This document shows positions 20,289 through 31,060 of a stretch of 64,000 nt of DNA, in pieces. Under the pieces are notes generated by a model. The model was not told the DNA's origin and did not search any database. It saw nothing but the letters and a program-made list of their open reading frames with translations. The stretch's first letter is position 1, and each line of letters starts with the position of its first letter. The position numbers and the translations under genes are program-made. Source of the stretch: Pyrrhosoma nymphula (taxonomy: Eukaryota > Arthropoda > Insecta > Odonata > Coenagrionidae); NCBI GenBank assembly GCA_963573305.1, contig OY754332.1:51311559-51375558 (forward strand), in the 5' to 3' direction.

Positions 20289-23059
20289 CTAAAAAACCGC
20301 ATGCGAAATCGACGACAAAAATTTGATTATTCTAATATTATTTTATTTCACTTACTATTGCCATATTTTGACAAATTGTCAGAAAGCTTATACTGATAAA
20401 AATACTGGGGAAATTGAATGAATGATCATTATTTTTCCTCGAGTTTCCAAATCAATTTTTAGACGTCTACAGACTTCCGATACCTGTTCCTACGTACTTG
20501 ACACAAAAAATTGTCATCTTTCTTATGCAAATGCATTGAAACATAATGCCCTTCTTTTACGAAATGTTTCCAAGTCCGTCGTTTCCCAGTTGACTGATCT
20601 TAATAGGGGAAAAGATTGAATACGAGTGATTTACGTTCCACTGGATGGCATCAACGTTAATTTTCGCAGTTCATTCTGTAGTGTTACCATGGAATATCCA
20701 GTACTGTCATTATTAGGTTTTTGAAAGCTTTCATGCATTTCTCACCCACACTTATCTCAATATTCATGCGTACTCCGCGTAAACTGGCAACTCACTGACA
20801 AAATTCGGTGTATACGACCTTCACCTGCGGCGCTCCTCACCCCGTTTGTGAACCTAAATAGGCCTAACCCCGCTCGTCAAAATTTACCGCACCTGTTACC
20901 TTCTCCCCTTGCCTTCTCCGTCCCCCTACTTCTAACCTCCCTTCTTCCTTCCTTCAGTCTACTCGCGCTGTCATTCTACTTCGCCTCCAACACCCAATAC
21001 GAACTTGGTAGCAGCGTCGTAACGATAGTCAGTTTGCATTACTCTGTGTGTATGTCCTTTCTTCTCCAAAACGAAGGCTAGTAATTTTCACGAGTGGTGA
21101 AAGCGGTACTTTCCTGAACATATCTCCTTACTTTTGAGTTCAAAATATATCGCCTCGATGAGTTGCTGAGTGGATTACATGTTCATTAGAGTATACTTAT
21201 TCAAGATATTTACCCCCGCCAAGCAGACAGGATCAATTTGTTCTTGAAAATTTGCTACCTTGGCCAATAAAATTTGGAGCAGAAATTCTTGCTTTAATTG
21301 CGTCATTTTAAGTGTCCAGGACATTTGTCCGGAGTATGATCCAACATTGGCAGAAGTCGCTCGTCATTTCTCCATCGTCGATGGCACAAACATCGGCCGC
21401 ATGCTGGAGATTACTTGTACTTGTGTAAGAAATCCATCAATCACACATTTACCTGCAAGGAAGTTTGCATCGGAACTTACAGAGTCCTCGAAATTGTCAT
21501 TTTTTCATTCCTATCAAACGAGACCTTTTTACTATCTTGCTCGATCTTGCCAGTTTTCACCTTTCCGCTAACTTTTCGCAATGTTTTCATTCCCCTATAT
21601 GAGCCAATCAGAATTCCCTACCACGGTTCCCGTGAAAACTTGCGTAACGGGAGGGAAACATGGCCTATGGCAAGTGGGATCAATGAACTGTTCTCAAGGT
21701 AAGCTTGGAATGCTTGCCCTTTACCAATGTGTACATTAAGCTACTGCAACTCTTGCTACTTTCAGTTATTCTATCTAGGGCGTTAGCCCGGGATTATCGT
21801 CAACCTCGTCAGTATTTATTTTCATGTATTTATTTAGTGTGGCTACTCTGGACACTTTCTTTTCTAACTAGGCTTCGTGTTTCAACTAAAAAGTTGTATT
21901 CAACGCATACAAACGTAATTTACCAACCTTGATTCCAAAGAGAACACATTTTTGGGGTATTTGAGTGAATAATATCAAATTTATTATGTTTATCTTCGTT
22001 TACTTATGAAATTTAAGCATAGAGTCTTAAGAACAGGAAGGGGCGTATAAAGAAATTCATGCGTGTAACTGAAGCCAAAGCGGCATGCAAGAATAGGGTA
22101 GTTTAAAGGAAATGATTAAAGCATGGTCAGCATTATAAGCGACTCATCGATTATTAAACTTTTTTGACTGTGCCTCCCCTGAAAGGGAATGGCATGATGG
22201 ATATTTGTGTACTATTACTCGTTTAAGTTCCTCGAAGTTACGTCTTAAAACAAAATGTTTATCCAAGCTGTCTGACTATAATAACCAGACGAATTAGGGA
22301 AACCGCTGAAAAGAAGAACTGGCTTCTCTACTGTGATTAGTACTGATTGACGAATTTTGCGTGTCTCAAACTGTGTACCGGTGAAGCTATACGTCCGATG
22401 AGAAATTAGTAAAAGACGAAAAACAATTGCTTGAAACCAAAACTCCACAAACACGCCGTATACTGCAATGAAAGGTGCAGTGCGCTATATATATTTCGTA
22501 TATCACGTTTGAGCATTTATTCATCAACAGGGTGGGGTGGTGATCATACCTGGCGATTAATCTTAAATGTTGACTTTATACGAACGAAATCTATAGAACA
22601 GTGTTATTTTCGGTTTGTTATTTGAAGAGGTGACCGGCGACGATATCATTTGCGCTATTGAGGATGCGTGGGTTGGCTGAATTGGGAATTATTATATGAG
22701 GAATGAAGGAAAGGAGGAGAGAAACCCAACGTTGGTTTTAGCCAACTCCTCACGAAAGGCTCCATGGGGTCCGTAGTTAAACGTGCTATTCGACGGACGA
22801 AGTACTGCACTTTAATTTCTCTCCACAAATCACCTACGTAGGGATTGGAATTGTACTGAAAAATCTCCTCCACTTCAAAGATGCGAACCCAGGTACTCGA
22901 GATGGGAAGCCACAACTCTAGCCACCGCACCAATCCGATTCCCTTCTTTTGAAATCTTTATTGATATGTGTTGTTACCTTAGAAGGCTAATGTAGCGTAT
23001 ATATCTAATTCCCAATGCCTGGATACATTCGGACACGGCCGAGAATTCGTATTCCAGCG
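20289..23059. other. Non-coding stretch, no gene recognised
   Basis: AT-rich with a short C-rich patch at about 20820-20960. Several frames of 60-100 codons exist on the plus strand (for example 21260-21571 and 21415-21702, overlapping in different phases) but show no recognisable domain, splice context or family resemblance. Confidence 0.4.
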
Positions 23060-23560
23060 CTCGTTGAAGTATCCGCACCACTCACCCTCCGGCCCACTCA
23101 GTGATTCACTCCGACTCGCCATGGATCCATTCTCATCCGGTGATGACTCCTCCAATCCCAATAAGCCCCCACCAGCACGGAACCACCTCCGCCCTGCCCC
23201 CCCGTCCTTAACCGCTACCCCACTCACCGCTCCCAGCCCCGTCACTTCCGCCTGACCCCCCTCCCTCGCCATTCCCTGCACCCCCGACCCCACGGCTCCA
23301 CTCACTCCCGTTTTGGCTCACGTCCGCGACGACGCTATATTTCGAGAGCTGCGAGAGCCAGAGCAGGAGCGACACCTTCCCGCCTCCCCCCGCTGCCCCT
23401 CCTCACCTCCGCCAACCTCCGCGCATTTCCCTCGCTCGGTTCTCTCCTCCGCCATTGTCGCCATGGCGTCGATCTGCCCCCCTGCCACCGCGGAATGGAC
23501 AAGAATAACGATGTGTCTCATTTCGATGCGGGGGACACAAGCCCCCGCACGGTCAAAATT
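23060..23560. promoter_or_regulatory. GC/CpG-rich island, possible promoter of the cysteine-rich gene
   Basis: C-rich on the plus strand with dense CpG. On the minus strand a TATA-like TATAATAA lies at about 23589-23582, roughly 60 bases before an ATG at 23521. This orientation and position fit an upstream promoter for the minus-strand gene whose exon lies at 16830-16965. The promoter role is inference. Confidence 0.3.
23407..23521 (-). CDS. Tentative first coding exon of the cysteine-rich gene
   Basis: From ATG at 23521 the frame reads MRHIVILVHSAVAGGQIDA, a short hydrophobic stretch that could be a weak signal peptide. It continues for 38 codons plus one base to a donor-like GGAG|GTGAGG at 23407/23406. 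The one-base phase is what the exon at 16830-16965 needs, and the joined codon would be Gly. Against it: the hydrophobic core is short, the region is compositionally biased, and chance donors are common. RNA evidence would decide. Confidence 0.22.
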
Positions 23561-25460
23561 GTCGCCAAATTCCGATCAAGATTATTATACAAGAATCTGG
23601 AGTGCTAAGTGTCATTACCGCCGCCATGTACAACTTGAATCAAGTCGAGTCCTGCAGATTCCGTTCGAGCTCTTGATTAGGACTTGGCTGTTGGCATTTA
23701 GAAGACGCATACTCTTGAATTATAATAATCAATCTGAGGTCACGGAATTGAAAACCAGAAGTTTTACTCAGCTGTTTCAATCGAAATTCATAGTGATTGT
23801 GATCGTGCTCACTCGAAGTGAGAAAAAACCAACAACAATAAATTGGTGGAAAAACATAACTGTTATTATTAGCGTATTAATTCAAAGCGTCGCGGTGAGG
23901 TAACATCACACGTACTTATCCCTTCTAGTTTCGTACGATCTTCTCGAAAATTGTGGTGAGATTAGTCGCCCAGGTGCTAACTCTCCGCATCAAATATTTT
24001 TGAATTAATACGAGGAAAGCCCTGTTAAGGTAATAATTTAAGATTGGTGTAAAAGAAAGGAAATACATTTGCCTGCCTACGGGAGTACTCATCCTCGCCT
24101 ACATTTCACTATGCCGTGTGTAAGGGGATTAACCACGTTATTCTCGGTTTGGTGGTGTGAACGAAGCCGCGGCTTAGCTACCAAGATAGTTGCGTCACCG
24201 ACCGTGCTAGGGAATGCTTGGCACGCAGTTAGCCTGCCTGGCTGTCGCGCAATCTGGCTTCGAAAGTAATGGTCCCTGCCATTGCAAATGTTAGAATTCA
24301 TGTCATTCTAGTGTCGCGATCACCTTCTCACTGTTTACGTTCCCTCTAGAGCTACTTTCATTGTCAACTGGGATAAATGGAAATCGTTTGAGGCTACTGC
24401 TCTGGGCCACGAAATGGACGTATTTTAAAGGTGTTTTAGTACTTACAATTTTTATGCGAATGAAAAAATTGTTTTGGGTATTTTTCGTTTGTTTATTTTT
24501 GTGTATTTAAAATAAGCAGAATTTATCTAAGTGGTCAAATCTATCGATATAAACAGAGAAACCGAATGATATCGTTAGTGTCAGAAGTGGACTCGCCTTG
24601 TACTTGGACTTGATTGCGATTAAATCCCTCTTTTAGAATTGAAATACATTTTTTTCCATTGGCTACCAGCGGTTTCTTCCCTCGTTCGAATAACCAGAAC
24701 CAGAACTTACGTTTATAGTTGGTATGTGCTTTGATGCTTTACCTCTGTTCATATGGTTAGCTCGGTGCCAAGCGAAAGATAAAGATATGCTAAAGTGAAT
24801 AAACTGATGACCGACTGTGGAAAACTCCATATTGCCATATTGCATAATATTGCGTCTTTTGTCAGTATATTTACTCGATCAACAATATTCCGGTGATGAA
24901 AAGTCAAGCGGGAAGTCTGCGTGAGATTGTCAAAGAGTGTTTGAAATTCTTCAAATCTCGAACTGCTCGTGATTGAACCACGTGGTTCCTTTAGTTACTT
25001 GATATCATAATTAATTCTCTCGAACGGTACTAACACAACCCCTATCTGTGCTAATTAATATAATGCCATCTTCTCAGCATCCATTTTTAAAGTAAAACAT
25101 TTTTCCACATTTCTGCACAGTTCTTATCGGTAGCGAATGTCAACTAGTAAATAAATTTAAATATCTAATGGAATTCATTTAGGATATGCTCATGGTTTTC
25201 ATGAAAGCCTACAAAACTTGCAGAAGTATTCGATGTATAATAGAACTGTTCAATGAATTAGTTCTTTAGTATTAGTCCAAATTGTAGCCCAATGGATTCA
25301 GCTTTCAGCTACTGATGAAAATTCCCCTAATTAAATCCGGTAATGGTCTCATTAGAGTATACTACGTTCAGTGTTGCGACTTTCTTCGCCCAAATTCTTT
25401 CTGAAATCCATGGGTTGATTTTCTCTGCCCGTAAGTGTCTTCACTTTCCATTGAGCTTAA
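23561..25460. other. Non-coding stretch, no gene recognised
   Basis: Mostly AT-rich sequence. A minus-strand frame near 24663-24845 ends close to a donor-like AAC|GTAAGT but shows no recognisable domain. Nothing else was supported. Confidence 0.4.
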
Positions 25461-25650
25461 TTAAATAATAATAATGACGACTTTATTTTCGAGCGAAATT
25501 AGGATTGTCAGTCCTTACTTATATTTAATTCATACGCAACACATTAACACCCATGCCCTGGGTGGGGAATACCCACCCAGGCGGGACTCGAACTCGGGAG
25601 CTTCGGGTTAGCCGGCGAGGACGTTACTCCGCCGCTACCGTGGCCGGCAA
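25461..25650 (-). repeat. tRNA-derived SINE, best preserved copy
   Basis: On the minus strand the head has box A-like GGTAGCGGCGGAGTAACG and a near-consensus box B GAGTTCGAGTCCCGC (25596-25582). A 10-bp stem hairpin (CCTGGGTGGG, loop GAATA, CCCACCCAGG) follows at 25557-25581. Then comes an AT-rich body ending in ATTATTATTATT near 25465. Total length is about 190 bp, typical of a SINE. No protein is encoded; it would depend on a LINE for movement. A target-site duplication was not apparent. Confidence 0.75.
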
Positions 25651-26499
25651 TGCCATGAGAAATCAAACCAACCTTCGGGATGAATATTTTTTTCGTGACG
25701 ACATTCAATGCATTGGGTATATAACCTATGGAATGTGTGATGAGAGCTTCGAATGTCTTACATGAAAAGTTTTCGTGTTACTCCATCACTCGCAGTGATA
25801 TTCCAGAGGTTGTTTTGCCGTTGTAGATGATGACAGGAAAGCTTTTGAGTCGCACAGCGGCCAAATAATCTCCGATCGTTATCGGGCACATTAGGAAAAG
25901 GCCAAAGTTTGGCTTACTTGCCAATTATGTTAGCCAATTTTTCGATTTACAGCTGAAACTTAATAAATTATTTGGAAGTCACTCCGAATGGAGTGAATTT
26001 TACACTCGATGGGTCTTGATCTAATCTTTTCAGGTATCGTAATGTAAGAAAAGAGGTTATGAATATGTTCTTCGCTGAAGAACATTATATTTCAACTAAT
26101 GCTAGAAATGAAGTTATTTTTATTTTGATACGCCTACCTGGAAAATTCAAAACACCGATAGGCCACTGCTTCCCATGTAAATATCTTTTGGTTGATAGAA
26201 TTTTTCACCTTGATATATTTATGCATTTTGCATAATACATTATATTGTTGTACATATAATTGACCTAACGCTCATTAGTGTGGCATAGATCAGGATTCTC
26301 GGCTGAATATATTCTCTATCGTCATTATGTACCAAGTTGCTTGACAGACAAATCACATTGACTGGAAAACCAATCTCTATTTCCAGGGTGAACGTCACTA
26401 GCAGATTGTAGCTTCCTCAATAGTGGCCTGACAAAATATGCGTGCTCGATATTTATTTACTTGTAACTCTGATAATTCATACAAATGATTTGCATAGGA

Positions 26500-26565
26500 G
26501 CCCGAGAAGATTACTCGTTAGAGCATCAGACTTTCGGGGTCCAGGGTACAAGTCCCTGCTCGGGT
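26500..26565 (+). pseudogene. tRNA-Lys(UUU)-like pseudogene or SINE head
   Basis: A 7-bp acceptor stem (GCCCGAG with CTCGGGT) and a perfect T arm (CAGGG, loop TACAAGT, CCCTG) are intact. ATCAGACTTT matches the anticodon arm of tRNA-Lys-UUU, but the 3' half of that arm is deleted and the D stem is broken. It is 66 nt instead of about 73. It cannot be a working tRNA. Confidence 0.7.
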
Positions 26566-27729
26566 GAAAATTTTTGGGGCTGATTGGAAGAGTCTTAATA
26601 CCGCCCCTCTTGTTAAAGGCATTTACATTGCTAACAACTCGAAGTTGGCATCAATATTCATTCAAGTTTTACGTTGGAGCCATTTTGTTTATTTGCTCCT
26701 TACCATGAGCACCGTGTAAAAGTATTTAATAACATTTTAATTATAAAGGAAAAGAAGGCGTAGAAATCGCGCTTTAGGATTTTAAAAACCAGCTGAAAGA
26801 ACTGAGTTATCCGACGGCTACCTGTCTCAGAAATCGCTTTGAAAGTGTTGGCACTGTTTGTGAAACAGCCAATATGCGAACAGCTTTGCTTTAGGCTGCG
26901 AAAATCGACGGTGATTGCTTTTTACACCAGCTTTATCCTCATTTCTCACGAAGTAGTTCTCGATGTGCTTCTCGATTTGCCTTCCCGAGAATATTGTTTG
27001 ATGAATTTGAGAAGTCTTTGGACCGTTGAAGTTGTTAATCGTAATCTCAGCACGCATTAATCAAAGCGACGCATCGTGAATTATTATTTTTAAGCTCAGC
27101 CCGCCTTTGGTATCTATTTTTTATTTGCATAACAAAGATAGCTGAAAATTCACGAACTCATGTTCGTGTTCGGACATTCGAATTCATGTTCGGAAAAATG
27201 CAGGAATTAAATACCATATTGACATTCACAGACTGTAGAAATTAGAAATTAGAAATATCTGCGTATAATCATCAGCTGCTAGCTAAACTACTTTTACTAT
27301 TTTTAGCGGCTAACATTTCTTAGGAAATCACTTTTTTAATACATGATATCACTAGACTTCAAGAGGAGGGGAGGGAGAAACTGGAGCTGTTAAGACTAGG
27401 GGCCTGGAAATTACTACTTTTTCTATCACTCATGGCTTTGGACTCTCAATTATTCAAGCAGTGCAATTGGTAAAACTAAATTTCTGTCGATCTTAACTTC
27501 AATTTTCATTTAACCGTAGTACGAAGTTACAAATGCTGATTACGTCCATGAAATTCCTCCCGTTCCATCACTTCACAGAGCCCTTCTTTGACCGAAACAA
27601 ATAATCCGGAAAGGCTTTCGTAATTGAGAGATTCAGTGGCACTTGCACCAATGAAAACACTGCCGAGGAATCGCGCTGTCTTTCTCTGTTTCGCTGTCAC
27701 CGTTTTAAAAACTACATTATTCAAACTAC

Positions 27730-27985
27730 CCCCTCGCCTCAGGACCGCCTCGCGAGTTTACACACACTGTCGTTCCGCACGGCAGGTCCTCCTCCCCCTT
27801 TGCCCTACTCTCTTGCCACTTCCCGGCCGCCCTTGCCTTCCTTCATCCCTCCGCCGCCCCCCCCCCCCGTCCACCGCCCGGCCCCCACCCTCCCGTTCTG
27901 ACTTCTCCCGCTTCTCGCCAACTCAACCATCTCCTTGCTCCATAGACCCCATCGTCAGAGCCGTGACGTGCTCGAGCCGGCTTTG
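27730..27985. other. GC/CpG-rich island with a C12 run
   Basis: C-rich on the plus strand, containing twelve consecutive C at 27857-27868 and many CGCC blocks. It ends next to a minus-strand frame starting at an ATG near 28209, preceded by a TATTTATA-like sequence. That frame has a donor-like CTC|GTAAGT at about 28155, but no downstream exon was found to go with it. Confidence 0.4.
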
Positions 27986-29469
27986 GCTGGGAAGTCCCTT
28001 TTAATCACTAAACGCCAAGCTTCGTCTAAGTTGCGCTCAGCGCTATCAAAGGGAAGACAAAATGTTGGATCGGTTTCCTTGCTTTTTGAACAATTAGCGG
28101 GGGTAATAAGGAAACAAATGCAAGCGTCAAGCCTTGGAACTTGCGAGTAACTTACGAGGGTCGCAGCAGCTGGAAAGTGCGATTTGAGGAACCAGTTTAG
28201 TCTCTGCATGCTGCGGTTTTGTTACTAACAATCTGTATAAATACTCTTCTTAACCTCGCCAAATTCCTCCGTATGAAAGGGCACATTGCTCATTTGCATG
28301 CGAAAAGAGGAAACACAAGTCTTTTTTCCGGGGAGGCATCGATATAGTGACTCCATAATTTTTCTCCAATATTTCCTAAAATTTTAAGAAATACCTAAAG
28401 GTCTTAATGGAACTTCAGAAAGCGTCATCATTGAATGAAGTTATTTCATTTAAATTAAAATAATAATGGCGTAGGGTCCCTTAAATTATTCCTAAATTAG
28501 CCACGCTGTGCATTTCACCGGCTTCTATCAAGGCCGCTAGTGAGAAATTTGTTACGCATTTAAATAGGCTAATGTCTTAAAGGCTCTTTCGCAACGTATC
28601 TTTAATATTCAAGACGAATAAGCCTGAAGGACACCTAAGATTACATATTATTTCTCGGATACATGTTTTGTGAATACTCAGTGACGAAAACGTATATTAT
28701 AATTTCCTTGTAATACTTTCACTTAAATGCGGTGTAAAATAGTAATAAAATATCATTTTTACCTTATTGCTCATAGTTAAAGCTTCGTCGTTGCCCCCTT
28801 GCAGGAAAAACAATTTTATTGAGAATTGACTAAATTTCATTGCATGTCGTAAGTTTAAAATTACCTTTGATTACTCATTAACAAGTACATTCTTTTTTAT
28901 GATAGGGAGACAGTATTACACTCCGTAGAGAAATGAGGTGATTTTCACTTCCGCAATTTATTGATTGAATTTTTTTCATTAGTATTTTCTTTATATTGCT
29001 ACTTTTTTGGCTTTTGCTCTTATTTAACGCGATGATTTTATTTAGTCCTTTTAAGGCCAGCGCAGGCGTATATGATCTCTCAGAAGTTCACGAGACGCAT
29101 GACAAACGACAAAAATTATGTTATATGGACTGAAGCGGTTCGCTGTATTGTAGTCTGTTTTTGCGGTTAGCACGCTATCACCCGAGTGCATCTTTAAGTC
29201 CTGATCTTTCATAGCCATCAGTAAAGTTACACATGATACGAGTTTTAGAGGAAAAGTACATGCTGAGATGCACATTGTGTTTAAAGTGCTTTAGCTTTAA
29301 TTTTAGTGAACACAAATATCTCTGCCTATGACAATTTGGTTCTGCGTAGCAAAATTCAGGAGTTGTTTTAAAGATTATAATTTTTAGAGACAATCATCTG
29401 GGATTTTAATATATACCAAAGGAAATGGTTTCGACATACTTGGAAAGAAGTAATCAGAGTAGACTATTC

Positions 29470-29496
29470 ATATATATATATGTGTGTGTGTGTGTA
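29470..29496. repeat. (TA)n(TG)n microsatellite
   Basis: A TA tract passing directly into a TG tract. Confidence 0.9.
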
Positions 29497-29552
29497 TTCC
29501 ATCTGTGAGAAAAGTTGCTAGGCAACTGAAATATCAGAACTTATTGTGTGAA

Positions 29553-29556
<4 letters not shown>

Positions 29557-29588
<32 letters not shown>
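29557..29588. repeat. (TA)16 microsatellite
   Basis: An uninterrupted TA dinucleotide tract of about 32 bp. Confidence 0.92.
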
Positions 29589-29591
<3 letters not shown>

Positions 29592-30258
29592 CTATCTTAT
29601 AAATTGATACATGCATATTATTGATTGATGTGCAGCGACTGCTTTGAAATATATCAATCACTCAAAGATACACGGAAAAGGTGAAAATTGAATAAGATCA
29701 ATGATCAGTGAATGAAGTAAATACTTAATCACCAAAAGAAGTATTGTCTCTTTAAGGAATGGGGCTACAATTTATATTTTTCCACTGAAATATTGCTTGC
29801 CCCCTAGAATGTGGAACTCCTGGGAAATTTGAGCGTAAAAACAAAGGTTTTAAAATTGAATCTGGATAGAGTGATGGGGAAGTTCTGACGCCGCTATTTA
29901 AAGAAGCGAGTGATAAGTAGTTTGAGGTATCCGCAGGAGTAATTTGTGCTTCGCCTAAGGTAAAACGATTTGCTATGTAGTCGCTGAAGGAAAAATATGA
30001 GCATTCACGGTATGATTCGAGGTGCAGAAAGCTATTTGAATTTCAGTGACAATCACCATCATAATTATTATTTTAGCTATGAGACCTTTCGAAACATTTC
30101 CGCCATAACGAATATATCGGATACATCGGCTGGAAGATAGTCTGAATGGTTATTTTTTATTAAGGAGCACAAAAGGGAAACGGACAATGCAATGACGGAC
30201 ACAGTAATCCTCTCAAGCCTCATGTGAACCAAGGATGGAAATGGCTCGGAAGTAATCC

Positions 30259-30330
30259 ATGGCGAGTAGGTAGTCGAACCCACAGCGCTCCAATTATCGG
30301 TCTGATGCCATTCTATCGAGCTACCTTCTC
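30259..30330 (-). repeat. tRNA-like SINE head
   Basis: On the minus strand, box A TAGCTCGATAGAATGG (30323-30308) and box B GTGGGTTCGACTACC (30283-30269) are close to consensus with normal spacing. A CC/GG anticodon-like stem lies between them. It directly abuts the GC-rich island that follows. Confidence 0.6.
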
Positions 30331-30524
30331 CCCACCCCGGCATTTCGACGTGGGCCTCCACTGCAAACTCCGAATGGAAGGGAGTACATGTCTGTAGATT
30401 TCCACCCACGTGTCACCACAAAGTTCTGCGGCCGGTGGCAAACAGGAAAATACAAGTGTGAACACGGGCAATCTTATTATTTGCGGAAAACAAAAGCAAT
30501 ATCTTTCCTCGACTCGGATACCGG

Positions 30525-31060
30525 CGTAATTCCTCCGGCGGGTGGGTGGCTCGGGGTGGGGCGTGAAGGACATCTTAATTAACCGTATCGGAGTGGCGTC
30601 CGCTGCACTGAGGTGTGGCGGCGGCGGCCGTGGGAGGAGGACGCGGTCGCCAAGCGCCGCGGCGTCGCTGGCTGGCAAAGGCGTCGCCGGGGAGCCGCCG
30701 CAAAAGGAGGTTTCGATAAATGAAAGGGGCGCGGGGGGGGGGGGGGGGAATGGTAGAGGATGAGGGAAACGGAAGACCGCCGTGTGTGGTTTGTATCGGA
30801 CGGAATAGGCTGGGGAGGGGTGGGCTTGTGATGGGCTGGGTGGGCGGGGTGGATTTGAAGGGATCGTATCGGGGAGGAGGGCAAGGGTTGAGATGGAAGG
30901 GTCATCGCGGATAGGGAAAGGGGGGGTGGATCGGGAGAAGAAGGGCCGAGAGGTGAATGTGGAGACGTCGCACGTTATTGGCGACGGGCGTAGGTGTGCG
31001 GGGGGAGGGGTGAAGGGTGCTGGAAGGGGAAGGGTGCGGTGCGGGTGAGGTCCAGGTGGT
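30525..31060. other. GC/CpG-rich island, G-rich on plus strand, with a G16 run
   Basis: This is a strongly purine-skewed island with sixteen consecutive G at 30733-30748 and many GGGG blocks, giving high G-quadruplex potential. Long proline-rich frames on the minus strand are products of this composition. A minus-strand ATG near 30580 leads into a hydrophobic stretch, but no good splice donor follows. Confidence 0.4.

Larger units (their letters stand above)
27986..30240. other. Non-coding stretch with TA/TG microsatellites
   Basis: No gene recognised. Two microsatellites are listed separately at 29470-29496 and 29557-29588. Confidence 0.4.

Noticed and set aside
23313..23903. 196-codon plus-strand frame
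   Set aside because: The first half is compositional in the island and the second half is AT-rich random-looking sequence; no domain and no splice context.
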